Assembly: GCA_001648575.1 (NCBI GenBank)
Contig: LQXN01000061.1
Location: 186,001-250,000, forward strand
Origin: Sutcliffiella horikoshii DSM 8719
GTDB taxonomy: Bacteria; Bacillota; Bacilli; Bacillales; Bacillaceae_I
Direction of reading: 5' to 3'
Length of the DNA: 64,000 nucleotides
A program made the translations under genes and the position numbers. A model generated the notes under the pieces. That model had not been told where the DNA came from and ran no database searches. It saw only the letters and a program-made list of their open reading frames with translations. Of this stretch, positions 41,282-49,621 are shown in pieces (position 1 is the stretch's first letter; each line of letters opens with the position of its first letter).

Positions 41282-43324
41282 ATGTTTAAGAAATCATTCG
41301 GTTTACTGCAACGTATCGGGAAAGCCCTCATGCTTCCTGTCGCATTGCTACCCGCAGCAGGAATCCTGCTTGCATTCGGTAATGCCATGCAAAACCCGAA
41401 CTTAACTAGCCGCCTCGGCTTTCTAGAGGCAGACTCAATCGTGCTACTGGCACAAATCATGGAACAGGCGGGAAACATCGTATTCTCCAACCTGCCATTG
41501 CTTTTTGCCGTCGGGGTAGCCATAGGACTTGCTGGAGGAGACGGGGTTGCCGGTCTTGCAGCAATGATCGGTTACCTAATCATGAACGTTACGATGAGTG
41601 TTATCAGTGGGGTTACTGCTGATCAGGTCGGAAGTGACCCTGCACTTGCTAATGTATTAGGGATTCCAACCCTTCAGACCGGGGTATTCGGGGGTATCAT
41701 AGCCGGGGTGCTCGGTGCCTATATGTACAACAAGTTTTACAATATTGAAATGCCATCATACTTAGGATTCTTTGCCGGTAAGCGCTTCGTACCGATTGTG
41801 ACAGCGGCATCCGCTCTTGTCCTTGGGGTGATCATGAATTTTATCTGGCCGTTCGCGCAAGAGGGTCTGAATACCTTCTCTTATTTTATGACAGAATCAA
41901 ACCGTACTTTGGCAGCATTTATTTTTGGTGTCATTGAACGTGGACTGATTCCATTTGGCTTGCATCATATTTTCTACTCTCCATTCTGGTTTGAATTCGG
42001 TTCATACACAAACGCAGCAGGAGATTTGATTCGTGGGGACCAACGTATTTTCATGGAGCAGGTGAAAGACGGTGCCGAGCTTACGGCAGGTACGTTCATG
42101 ACTGGTAAATTCCCATTCATGATGTTCGGTCTTCCGGCAGCAGCGCTGGCAATCTATCACTGTGCACGTCCTGAAAACAAGAAGTATGTTGCTGGTATCA
42201 TGGGTTCAGCGGCATTAACATCTTTCTTGACAGGTATCACAGAGCCACTTGAGTTCAGTTTCTTATTTGTAGCACCAGTATTATTCGCCATTCATGCAGT
42301 GTTTGCAGGACTTTCCTTCATGGTCATGCATATTCTGGATGTGAAAATCGGGATGACGTTCTCCGGTGGTGTAATTGATTACATCCTATTTGGTGTCCTT
42401 CCACATGCAACTGCATGGTGGTTGGTGATTCCTGTTGGTCTAGTATTCTCGGTTATCTACTACTTCGGATTCCGCTTTGCTATCAAGAAGTTCAACCTTA
42501 TGACACCAGGTCGTGAGGAAAAAACGGAAGAAACTGAATCTACTTCCGGTTCCGTTGATGAACTGCCATTCGGAGTATTAGAAGCACTTGGTGGAAGAGA
42601 AAACCTTACAAACCTTGATGCTTGTATCACCCGTCTTCGAGTAAGTGTGAAAGACGTTGAGCAAGTAGATAAAGAGCGCTTGAAAAAGTTAGGTGCAGCA
42701 GGCGTTATGCAAATCGACCGCAATATCCAAGCGATTTTCGGACCTCGTTCTGAAACGATTAAAGGACAGATTCAAGATATCTTGAGTGGGAAAACGCCAG
42801 TTAAGCAAGAAGTGGCGGCAACGTCTGAAAAGGAATCCGTGGATGCTGGGGCAGTTGCTACTTCCACTTCAGCTGAGTTTGACGTAGTAATGCCGATGAC
42901 TGGTAAACTACTTCCTATTTCTGAAGTTCCTGATAAAATTTTCTCTCAAAAAATGATGGGTGACGGCTTTGCCATCGAACCAACTGAAGGCAAAGTGGTA
43001 TCACCTGTTGCAGGGAAGATTGTGAACCTGTTCCCGACAAAACATGCGATTGGCATCGAAACGGCTGACGGCCGCGAAGTCCTTGTGCATGTGGGAATCG
43101 ACACAGTCAACCTAAAAGGAAAAGGCTTTGAAAGTTTAGTAGAACAAGGCGACACAGTGGAGCAAGGACAAGCGTTACTGAACGTAGACCTGCGTATTGT
43201 GTCAGAAGAAGCGACATCCATCATCACACCGATCATCTTTACTAACTTGGCTGCTGGAGAAGCGGTTGAGATTAAGGATGGGAGTGTAAGAGTTGGGGAA
43301 AAAGGTCGGGTAGAGATTCGATAG
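41282..43324 (+). CDS. ptsG: Glucose PTS permease, enzyme IICBA
   Basis: The 680-residue protein joins an EIIC membrane domain (about residues 10-400, with VPLGIP-like and [12 protein letters not shown] motifs), an EIIB domain (about 425-500; phosphorylated Cys448 in LDACITRLR) and an EIIA domain (about 540-665; His588 area and phosphorylated His603 in VLVHVGID). It takes up glucose and phosphorylates it. ATG 41282 follows AGGAGG. The RAT-terminator leader and adjacent glcT show induction by glucose. The upstream core element lengthens the leader. Confidence 0.95.
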   Translation: MFKKSFGLLQRIGKALMLPVALLPAAGILLAFGNAMQNPNLTSRLGFLEADSIVLLAQIMEQAGNIVFSNLPLLFAVGVAIGLAGGDGVAGLAAMIGYLIMNVTMSVISGVTADQVGSDPALANVLGIPTLQTGVFGGIIAGVLGAYMYNKFYNIEMPSYLGFFAGKRFVPIVTAASALVLGVIMNFIWPFAQEGLNTFSYFMTESNRTLAAFIFGVIERGLIPFGLHHIFYSPFWFEFGSYTNAAGDLIRGDQRIFMEQVKDGAELTAGTFMTGKFPFMMFGLPAAALAIYHCARPENKKYVAGIMGSAALTSFLTGITEPLEFSFLFVAPVLFAIHAVFAGLSFMVMHILDVKIGMTFSGGVIDYILFGVLPHATAWWLVIPVGLVFSVIYYFGFRFAIKKFNLMTPGREEKTEETESTSGSVDELPFGVLEALGGRENLTNLDACITRLRVSVKDVEQVDKERLKKLGAAGVMQIDRNIQAIFGPRSETIKGQIQDILSGKTPVKQEVAATSEKESVDAGAVATSTSAEFDVVMPMTGKLLPISEVPDKIFSQKMMGDGFAIEPTEGKVVSPVAGKIVNLFPTKHAIGIETADGREVLVHVGIDTVNLKGKGFESLVEQGDTVEQGQALLNVDLRIVSEEATSIITPIIFTNLAAGEAVEIKDGSVRVGEKGRVEIR

Positions 43325-43335
43325 AGTTTTAGAAG

Positions 43336-43370
43336 AACCGCTTAGCGTGTGAGTGCGCTGAGCGGTTTTT
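43336..43370 (+). terminator. Intrinsic terminator of ptsG
   Basis: AACCGCTTAGCG pairs with CGCTGAGCGGTT, followed by TTT. The ptsHI genes do not follow as they do in B. subtilis. Confidence 0.88.
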
Positions 43371-43397
43371 CTATATCATGAATGGGGTGTGGCGAGC

Positions 43398-43501
43398 GAA
43401 AAGTCACAATAACTCCTGAAAATGTCACAATCATCGCTGTAAAAGTCACAATAACTCTTGGAAAAGTCACAATAACCTTCAAAATTGTTACAATCCCTAA
43501 A
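43398..43501. repeat. Degenerate repeat array, 20-21-bp period
   Basis: Five units begin at 43398, 43418, 43439, 43460 and 43481. Each contains AAAAGTCACAATAA or a close variant (AAAATGTCACAATCA, AAAATTGTTACAATC), followed by 6-7 variable bases. Lengths are 20, 21, 21, 21 and 21 bp. The array lies between the ptsG terminator and the phosphorylase promoter. Confidence 0.88.
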
Positions 43502-43573
43502 TTTCAGTCAATTTTAATAGTAAAGGTGATGCTTATTTTTAATTCGACTTGTTACCGATACCATTCAATGGAT

Positions 43574-43604
43574 TTGAAAACCTTCAATTTTTGTCTTCTA
43601 TAAC
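43574..43604 (+). promoter_or_regulatory. Promoter candidate for the phosphorylase gene
   Basis: TTGAAA and TATAAC are 19 bases apart (18 if the -35 is read as TGAAAA). The cre-like site follows at once. Confidence 0.45.
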
Positions 43605-43606
43605 AT

Positions 43607-43620
43607 TGTAAGCGTTTTTC
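43607..43620 (+). promoter_or_regulatory. cre-like catabolite response site
   Basis: TGTAAGCGTTTTTC matches 12 of 14 positions of the CcpA consensus. It overlaps the predicted start of transcription of the sugar phosphorylase gene, where CcpA binding would repress. Confidence 0.5.
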
Positions 43621-43673
43621 CTAACGTGTAGCATTAAGGTTAAGAAGCAACTAGCAACCAGGAGGGATTCCTT

Positions 43674-45410
43674 TTGAAAAAACAACAGGTTACAGAAGAG
43701 ATGTTCAGCAAGTTCGAGTTTGTGTATGGTAAAGAGACAGCAGTTTACTTACAAGATAAATTAACCAACCTAATGAATGAATATAGCTCTAAACTGGCAA
43801 CACCAAACACTCCGATTGAGTTTGTTACTGAAAAAGATGCGGTTCTTATCACTTACGGTGATTCCATTAAGGAAGAAGGCAAAGCCCCCCTTCAAAGCTT
43901 GCATGAATTCCTGAATGAAAATATCGGGGATAAACTATCTGGCGTTCATATTTTGCCATTCTACCCTTTCAGCTCCGACGATGGCTTTTCCGTCATCGAT
44001 TACTACGAGGTGAACAAGGATTTAGGGGACTGGGAGGATATCAAGTCGCTATCAGGTAGTTATGACTTGATGTTTGACGGGGTCATCAACCATATTTCGG
44101 CAAAGTCAGAATGGTTCCAAGAGTATTTGAAAGGTAACGAAAAGTACAAAGAGTACTTCGTGGAAGCTGATCCATCCCTAGACTACAGCAAAGTGACCCG
44201 TCCAAGGGCACTGCCGTTGTTAACTGAATTTGAAACGGCAAACGGGCCCAAGCATGTTTGGACGACATTCAGCGAGGACCAAATTGACTTGAACTATCGT
44301 AATCCGGATCTATTTTTACAGATTGCAGAACTCCTGCTTTTCTATATCAGCAAGGGAGCGAAGATGATTCGTTTGGATGCTATCGGGTTCATGTGGAAGG
44401 AGATGGGGACTACTTGTATCCATCTAGAGGAAACACATCAAATAATTCAAACATACAGAGATGTTGTCGATGCGCTTGCACCTGAAGTAATCCTTATCAC
44501 GGAAACGAACGTACCACATAAGGACAATGTAAGTTATTTCGGAAACGGCTACAATGAAGCGCGCATGGTGTATCAGTTCCCATTACCACCATTGACATTG
44601 AACACATTCCTTACAGGGGACGCGACTCACCTTCAAAATTGGGCGAGCAACCTGGAAGACACGACAGAAGAAACCACCTTCTTCAACTTCCTTGCCTCTC
44701 ATGATGGTGTTGGCGTGAGACCGGTGGAAGGCATTCTTTCTAAAGAAGAAGTGGACTTCATGATTGAGAAGGTTCATGCCCATGGTGGGAATGTTTCCTA
44801 TAAAGATAATGGAGATGGGTCAATAAGTCCTTATGAGTTAAACATCAACTACTTTGATGCATTGTCCCACCCGGAAGAAGAGCAGACTGTACAGGTGAAG
44901 CGATTCCTTGCTGCACAGTCCATACTATTAGCAATGGCGGGGGTGCCGGGAATTTATGTGCATAGTTTGCTCGGTTCACGCAATTATCAAGAAGGTGTAG
45001 AGGAAACTGGCAGGTTCCGATCCATAAACCGCGAGAAGCTGGATCGTCCACAATTAGAGGTGGAATTGAAGGACGCATCTTCTCTAAGATACGAAGTCTT
45101 ATCCAATATGAAAAAAATGCTGGAAGTGAGAACTAACGAGAAGGCGTTCCATCCAAACAGTCCGCAACAAGTAGTATTGGAAAGCAACCAAGTGTATGCA
45201 TTGGTGCGAACGGACAAGGAAACGGGGGAGAAAGTGGTTACCCTTGTGAATGTATCCAATGAAGAGCAATCGATCAAATTGTCTGCTGACAAATATGAAT
45301 TAAATGCACAAACCTATACAGATCTATTTTCAAAAAACGAAATAGAGATAACAGATGAAGCGTTGTCTGTTACATTACAACCTTATGAAGTAATGTGGTT
45401 GAAAGGATAG
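43674..45410 (+). CDS. GH13_18 sugar phosphorylase, probably glucosylglycerate type
   Basis: The 578-residue protein is of the sucrose phosphorylase family: GVHILPFYPFSSDDGFSVID, FDGVINHIS, MIRLDAIGF (nucleophile Asp), ITETNVPH (acid/base Glu) and FLASHDGVGVRP are all visible. Members phosphorolyse alpha-glucosides to glucose 1-phosphate: sucrose, glucosylglycerol or glucosylglycerate. The next gene, 13 bp away, encodes glycerate kinase, which points to 2-O-glucosylglycerate, releasing glycerate for that enzyme. TTG 43674 follows AGGAGGG. A cre-like site suggests catabolite repression. Family is firm; substrate is inference. Confidence 0.9.
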   Translation: MKKQQVTEEMFSKFEFVYGKETAVYLQDKLTNLMNEYSSKLATPNTPIEFVTEKDAVLITYGDSIKEEGKAPLQSLHEFLNENIGDKLSGVHILPFYPFSSDDGFSVIDYYEVNKDLGDWEDIKSLSGSYDLMFDGVINHISAKSEWFQEYLKGNEKYKEYFVEADPSLDYSKVTRPRALPLLTEFETANGPKHVWTTFSEDQIDLNYRNPDLFLQIAELLLFYISKGAKMIRLDAIGFMWKEMGTTCIHLEETHQIIQTYRDVVDALAPEVILITETNVPHKDNVSYFGNGYNEARMVYQFPLPPLTLNTFLTGDATHLQNWASNLEDTTEETTFFNFLASHDGVGVRPVEGILSKEEVDFMIEKVHAHGGNVSYKDNGDGSISPYELNINYFDALSHPEEEQTVQVKRFLAAQSILLAMAGVPGIYVHSLLGSRNYQEGVEETGRFRSINREKLDRPQLEVELKDASSLRYEVLSNMKKMLEVRTNEKAFHPNSPQQVVLESNQVYALVRTDKETGEKVVTLVNVSNEEQSIKLSADKYELNAQTYTDLFSKNEIEITDEALSVTLQPYEVMWLKG

Positions 45411-45423
45411 GGGGAGATGAAGT

Positions 45424-46566
45424 GTGAAGATTGTGGTTGCGCCAGACTCCTTTAAAGGTTCGATAGAAAGTAAGGACGCTGCACACATCATCTCCCAAGC
45501 CATTAAGGATTTCGATGCCTCTATTGAGGTAGTAGAAATCCCGATGGCAGACGGGGGAGAGGGAACGGTAAAAGCGATGATGCATATTCTAGGCGGAGAA
45601 GAAATCATTTGTCAGGTGGAAGACCCGTTAGGAAGAAGAATTAATGCAGGCTATGGTTGGCTTCCAATAGAAAAAACGGCCATCATTGAAACCGCTTCTG
45701 CTTCTGGCCTTCCATTGCTGACAAAAGAAGAGCTCAATCCTATGGGGGCGTCTAGCTTCGGAACAGGGCAACTTGTGAAAGATGCTTTGGACAAAGGAGC
45801 GGAAAAAATCATCATTGGTCTTGGTGGAAGTGCAACAGTGGACGCAGGTGTGGGACTTTTCCAAGCACTTGGTTTAAAAGTAATGGATGCCAAAGGAGAA
45901 ACTCTCGGGCGCGTAGGTGGAAATTTGGGATCGATCCAAGGGTTGGATGTAAGCAATTTGGACGATAGACTCCAACGAGTGAAGGTTATTGTAGCTTCAG
46001 ATGTTACGAGTCCCTTGCTTGGCCCAGAAGGTTCAATATATGTATTTGGCCCCCAAAAAGGTGTCAGGACAAGCGAGCTGGAAGCATTTGAAGCTGGCAT
46101 GGCTTCATTTGCAGGAGTGATGAAAAGAACAACGGACAAGGATTGTACCCTCATGCCTGGAAGTGGTGCTGCAGGGGGGATTGGCTTTATTCTACAGTCC
46201 TTGGTGGATGTGGAATTCAAAAGCGGACTCGACCTTGTCGTGGAAATGAGTGATTTTCAGAAGCATTTAACTGGAACTGACTTTGTCATCACCGGAGAAG
46301 GGAAAATTGATGGGCAGTCGGCCCTTGGCAAGGTTCCAGTGGGGCTTTCAAGAATAGCTAAGGAAAGAGGAGTTCCATTGGTTGCCATTGCAGGAGGCAT
46401 TGGAGAAGGTACGGATATGTTGAAACAAGAAGGCATAAATGCAATCCTATCCATTGTTGACGGGCCGATGACAATCGAAGAGGCAATGCTTAACGGAAAA
46501 AGTTTATTATATGAAGCAACAAAGAGGATGTTACAGTTCATTTACCTTGGTAGAAATCTAAAATAA
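45424..46566 (+). CDS. Glycerate kinase (GlxK/GarK family)
   Basis: The 380-residue protein has the class II glycerate kinase motifs: VVAPDSFKGSIESKDAA, ADGGEGTVKAM, LGGSATVDAGVGLFQALG, GSGAAGGIGFIL and TGEGKIDGQSALGKVPVG. It phosphorylates glycerate, probably at O-2, feeding glycolysis. GTG 45424 follows GGGGGAG. It is cotranscribed with the phosphorylase and lies upstream of a CdaR-type regulator, which in other bacteria controls glycerate or sugar diacid genes. Confidence 0.92.
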   Translation: MKIVVAPDSFKGSIESKDAAHIISQAIKDFDASIEVVEIPMADGGEGTVKAMMHILGGEEIICQVEDPLGRRINAGYGWLPIEKTAIIETASASGLPLLTKEELNPMGASSFGTGQLVKDALDKGAEKIIIGLGGSATVDAGVGLFQALGLKVMDAKGETLGRVGGNLGSIQGLDVSNLDDRLQRVKVIVASDVTSPLLGPEGSIYVFGPQKGVRTSELEAFEAGMASFAGVMKRTTDKDCTLMPGSGAAGGIGFILQSLVDVEFKSGLDLVVEMSDFQKHLTGTDFVITGEGKIDGQSALGKVPVGLSRIAKERGVPLVAIAGGIGEGTDMLKQEGINAILSIVDGPMTIEEAMLNGKSLLYEATKRMLQFIYLGRNLK

Positions 46567-46572
46567 TGTTGA

Positions 46573-46603
46573 AAACCAGTGTCTCAATATGGGTCACTGG
46601 TTT
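46573..46603 (+). terminator. Terminator candidate after glycerate kinase
   Basis: AAACCAGTG and CACTGGTTT are perfect arms, followed by a weak T-rich tail. Confidence 0.55.
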
Positions 46604-46692
46604 CAGCCTGTTTATTTTATTTGGAAAAGGAAAACGTTTAAAGTGAACAAGAAATAAAGTTTTGCATAAGTATAGATAGTTCTCCACTCCAT

Positions 46693-46735
46693 AAAAAAGA
46701 AGCTTATCTGCAACTAGGTAAGCTTCTTTTTTATG
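46693..46735 (+). terminator. Intrinsic terminator
   Basis: AAAAAAGAAGCTTA and TAAGCTTCTTTTTT pair around a 12-base loop. It separates the sugar genes from the small membrane protein pair. Confidence 0.85.
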
Positions 46736-46823
46736 GAAAATTTATCTTGAGTATATGTCTGTTATTTGAAATAATTGGTATTAAACGATAGGGCAGGATT
46801 ATTGAAGAAAGGGGAGAGTTTTC

Positions 46824-47027
46824 TTGAGAAAAGCTAAAACTAATTCGTTAATAATATTGGCTTTAATAATAAATTCTATTGCGATGTCACTATACGCTTA
46901 TCGAAACTTTAACAATCAGGATATAGGCTATGGCATAGTATTTACAACATTAGCCATCTTTCTAATCGGACTGGTCATTTATAGTATTATAAGGGACGCA
47001 AAGTTATACAATCAAAATACCAATTGA
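46824..47027 (+). CDS. Small membrane protein, 67 aa
   Basis: TTG 46824 follows AAAGGGGAGAG. Two hydrophobic segments (about residues 8-27 and 37-57) flank a short polar loop. I do not recognise the family. With the next gene it forms a pair that mirrors the pair at 20470-21036, including a related spacer hairpin and terminator. Confidence 0.62.
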   Translation: MRKAKTNSLIILALIINSIAMSLYAYRNFNNQDIGYGIVFTTLAIFLIGLVIYSIIRDAKLYNQNTN

Positions 47028-47050
47028 ATTCATTAATATTACACAATCTA

Positions 47051-47083
47051 GGTGCGATTGTAGCATAGGTAATTGCTCTTTCC
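47051..47083 (+). repeat. GCGATTGT hairpin spacer, copy 2
   Basis: GGTGCGATTGTAGCATAGGT then AATTGCTCTTTCC matches the spacer at 20772-20804 in 25 of 33 bases. GCGATT and AATTGC pair. It sits between two small membrane protein genes. Confidence 0.6.
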
Positions 47084-47142
47084 ATACTTAAGAATTGAGC
47101 AGGATTGTAGAAGATAGAAATACCAAGTAAAGGGGAGTACAT

Positions 47143-47310
47143 ATGAAAGACCCAATTAGAATTATGCTGTTAGGTATTGCAATATTGATTGTAAGTATAT
47201 TTATTCAGCTCATACCCACAGGCGGTACAGACTCTCATTGGAACCTTGTGCAAGTTGTATTTGCGATAGGTTTTATTACTACATTAGTAGGTTTCTTTTA
47301 CAAGAAATAG
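47143..47310 (+). CDS. Small membrane protein, 55 aa
   Basis: ATG 47143 follows AAAGGGGAG. The product has two hydrophobic segments (IMLLGIAILIVSIFIQLI and VVFAIGFITTLVGFFY) and ends KK. It is short enough to be missed by size-limited gene calling. It is followed by a spacer containing ATTGTTCAACAA and a terminator. Confidence 0.65.
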   Translation: MKDPIRIMLLGIAILIVSIFIQLIPTGGTDSHWNLVQVVFAIGFITTLVGFFYKK

Positions 47311-47371
47311 AGGGGAAATTACTCTGTTGTATTCAATAGCATAGGAGCTATTGTTCAACAATGAAAAAAAT

Positions 47372-47409
47372 AAAAAGGCTTAGAGGGTAAAACTCTCTAA
47401 GCCTTTTTT
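47372..47409 (+). terminator. Intrinsic terminator
   Basis: AAAAAGGCTTAGAG pairs with CTCTAAGCCTTTTT. The arms resemble those of the terminator at 21072-21106. Confidence 0.88.
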
Positions 47410-47548
47410 ATGTGAAAAATCTCGTGATTTTCAATGTGATTTGGCTGTTTGTACCTCACAAGAAAACCATTATATTAAAGCTCACTGGTTTTTTAAAATT
47501 AGTTTGTTTATAGTGTAAGGAAAGATGACGATTATGGAGGCAACATGG

Positions 47549-48688
47549 ATGGCAGGACTTTCAAGTAAGCAAGCACAACAGATCGTCTACGAAATGGAAA
47601 AGATCATAGAGAAAAATATTAACATCATGAATAATGACGGGATCATCATTGCGAGTAAGGATACCGACAGGATAGGGATTTTTCATGAAGGAGCCCGAAA
47701 TGTCATTGAACATGGCGAGACTGTGACGATCTTTCCAGAAGACACCCTTCTTGGCTCCAAGCCTGGTGTGAACATGCCTATTTATTTTCATAAGGAACTA
47801 ATTGGAGTCATCGGGATTACGGGGCATCCGAATGAGGTTCGGGACTTTGCGAAGATCATTCAGAAAATGACAGAGGTAATGGTAAAAGAGGCATATGTGA
47901 GCAGAGAGCTGGACCTTGAAAAGCGGGCGAAAGAACTTTACTTACAAGAATGGATGCGCAGAAGATGGGACAGCATGGAAGCCTTCGGGTTGCGGGGGCA
48001 AACCCTTTCTATTCAAACGAATGTCAAAAGGCAGGCTTTTCTCTTTCGGTTGGACACTGCATTAGAAACTGAAACCGAAGTGTCACGACAGCAGAAGATG
48101 AGTGAATTGTTAAAAAAACTTCAACAAGTGCTGGCAGTCTCTGAAACAGATCTGATTACATTATGGAAGTCCAACCAAATACTTTTGCTGAAGCATACAG
48201 AGGGAACCGCTTTTTCTAGATGGTATGGAGAGGTCGAGAAGGTGTTAAGTATGCTGAGAGGGGATTTCGGTGTCGTCATTTGTGGTGTAGGAAGGGAATA
48301 TGAAGGTTTGGATGATGTTGTGAAATCCTTTGAGGAAGCAAGACTGGCATTGCAATTCGTGGATCGAAGGGAAGGGAATTTGTTGCTTTTCAAGGATCTA
48401 GGTATTGAATCCATCATATACGAAATTCCAGAAGAGAAGATGGATGATTTTATTGAGCGCTTTTTTCCTTTCTTTCACGATCCAGAATACAAGCAACTTG
48501 TGGACACATTGAAGGTTTTCTTGCAGCTGAACCAGAGTATTGCATCTGCGAGTGAAGCGCTTTTCATTCACAAGAACACCCTGCAATATCGCTTGAAAAA
48601 GATGAAAGAGCTGACCGGCTATGATCCCAGGGTTTTTCAGGATGCCGTATTGTATTGGGTGGGGTTGGTTGGACTTGGGAAGGGCTAG
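47549..48688 (+). CDS. CdaR/PucR-type transcription regulator (sugar diacid family)
   Basis: The 379-residue protein has an N-terminal diacid-recognition domain (AQQIVYEMEKIIEKNINIMN, IGIFHEGARNVIEHGE, GVNMPIYFHKELIGVIGITG) and a C-terminal HTH_30 domain (SASEALFIHKNTLQYRLKKM). CdaR in Escherichia coli activates glycerate/galactarate genes. ATG 47549 is preceded by GGAGG; ATG 47525 lies upstream of that site. It is 1 kb downstream of the glycerate kinase gene and may control it. Confidence 0.9.
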   Translation: MAGLSSKQAQQIVYEMEKIIEKNINIMNNDGIIIASKDTDRIGIFHEGARNVIEHGETVTIFPEDTLLGSKPGVNMPIYFHKELIGVIGITGHPNEVRDFAKIIQKMTEVMVKEAYVSRELDLEKRAKELYLQEWMRRRWDSMEAFGLRGQTLSIQTNVKRQAFLFRLDTALETETEVSRQQKMSELLKKLQQVLAVSETDLITLWKSNQILLLKHTEGTAFSRWYGEVEKVLSMLRGDFGVVICGVGREYEGLDDVVKSFEEARLALQFVDRREGNLLLFKDLGIESIIYEIPEEKMDDFIERFFPFFHDPEYKQLVDTLKVFLQLNQSIASASEALFIHKNTLQYRLKKMKELTGYDPRVFQDAVLYWVGLVGLGKG

Positions 48689-48720
48689 AATAATGTGATT
48701 ATTAAATGGAGGGGGAAGCA

Positions 48721-49290
48721 ATGGCAACGAAAATGAAATTTTCCAATGTGAAAAAGGAATTAAGCAATCTTACACAAAAAGAACTGATTACCATCTTTTC
48801 AGATTTATACAAAAGAAATAAAGATGTACAAAAATATTTTTCTGTTAAATTTGGCGGAGAAGATGCTGCGGAAGAGTTGTTTATAGAAGCATATGAGAAG
48901 GTGAAACATCAATTTTTTCCTAATAAAGGTGACGGTGCATTAAAGTTAGGTGAAGCTAAGAAGGAAATCCAGCATTATAAAAATCTGACTGGAGATGAAG
49001 AAAGAACTCTAAGACTGAAAATCGCGTATGTGGATTTTGGTACTGAATTCACGGCGATTTATGGAGATATTTCGAGTAGTTTTTATGACAGCATGGCTTC
49101 TATGTTTGATTCTATAGTAGATGAATGCTGCAAGAAGGAAATATACTATGAAAAATACAAAGACAAGTTGTATGATGTTGTAAAAAAATCGGATGGAGTA
49201 GGTTGGGGGTACTCAGATTTTTTGTATGATACCTTTTATAATGCGTTCGATGTGGATGATGAGGAAGAGGACGACGACATTTTGGACTGA
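48721..49290 (+). CDS. DUF6155-like hypothetical protein, 189 aa
   Basis: ATG 48721 follows GGAGGGGG. The N-terminus KKELSNLTQKELITIFSDLY matches DUF6155, a small soluble helical family, and the C-terminus is very acidic (DVDDEEEDDDILD). The function is unknown. It ends at a terminator. Confidence 0.78.
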   Translation: MATKMKFSNVKKELSNLTQKELITIFSDLYKRNKDVQKYFSVKFGGEDAAEELFIEAYEKVKHQFFPNKGDGALKLGEAKKEIQHYKNLTGDEERTLRLKIAYVDFGTEFTAIYGDISSSFYDSMASMFDSIVDECCKKEIYYEKYKDKLYDVVKKSDGVGWGYSDFLYDTFYNAFDVDDEEEDDDILD

Positions 49291-49381
49291 GGGAAAACGT
49301 GATAACAGGAAGGGGTGTTGACTGCTGAATCGTGTTGGTACGAACTTAATCAAAGATTGAGAATAGATTTAGATATAAAGA
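49291..49381. other. Intergenic stretch, nothing recognised
   Basis: Short non-coding stretch before the terminator at 49382. I see no gene or RNA. Confidence 0.5.
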
Positions 49382-49429
49382 AAAGATGCCGGTGCGCCTT
49401 TTACGAAGGGTCTCGGGCATCTTTCTTTA
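49382..49429 (+). terminator. Intrinsic terminator
   Basis: AAAGATGCC and GGGCATCTTT pair around a long loop with further inner pairing, followed by CTTTAT. Confidence 0.75.
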
Positions 49430-49524
49430 TACCTATATAAGTTCGGAATTCTTAAAGGGTTTATTAGGGTTGTTTTACAATATAAGTATTTATGCCCGAA
49501 ACTTTGTAATATCCTTGTTGTTTT

Positions 49525-49578
49525 TTGTCAAATTCAGTCCTTTCTGATTATTTCTAAACTTCTAAGACTCTCTATAAT
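49525..49578 (+). promoter_or_regulatory. Promoter region candidate for the 5'-nucleotidase
   Basis: A TTGTCA hexamer (49525) and a perfect TATAAT (49573) lie here, but each has only a weak partner at normal distance. The site is the only clear promoter-like region in the 330-bp gap. Confidence 0.35.
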
Positions 49579-49621
49579 TAGAAGAGTATGACAACTAAAC
49601 TTCAAAAAGGAGCTGTTTGGT

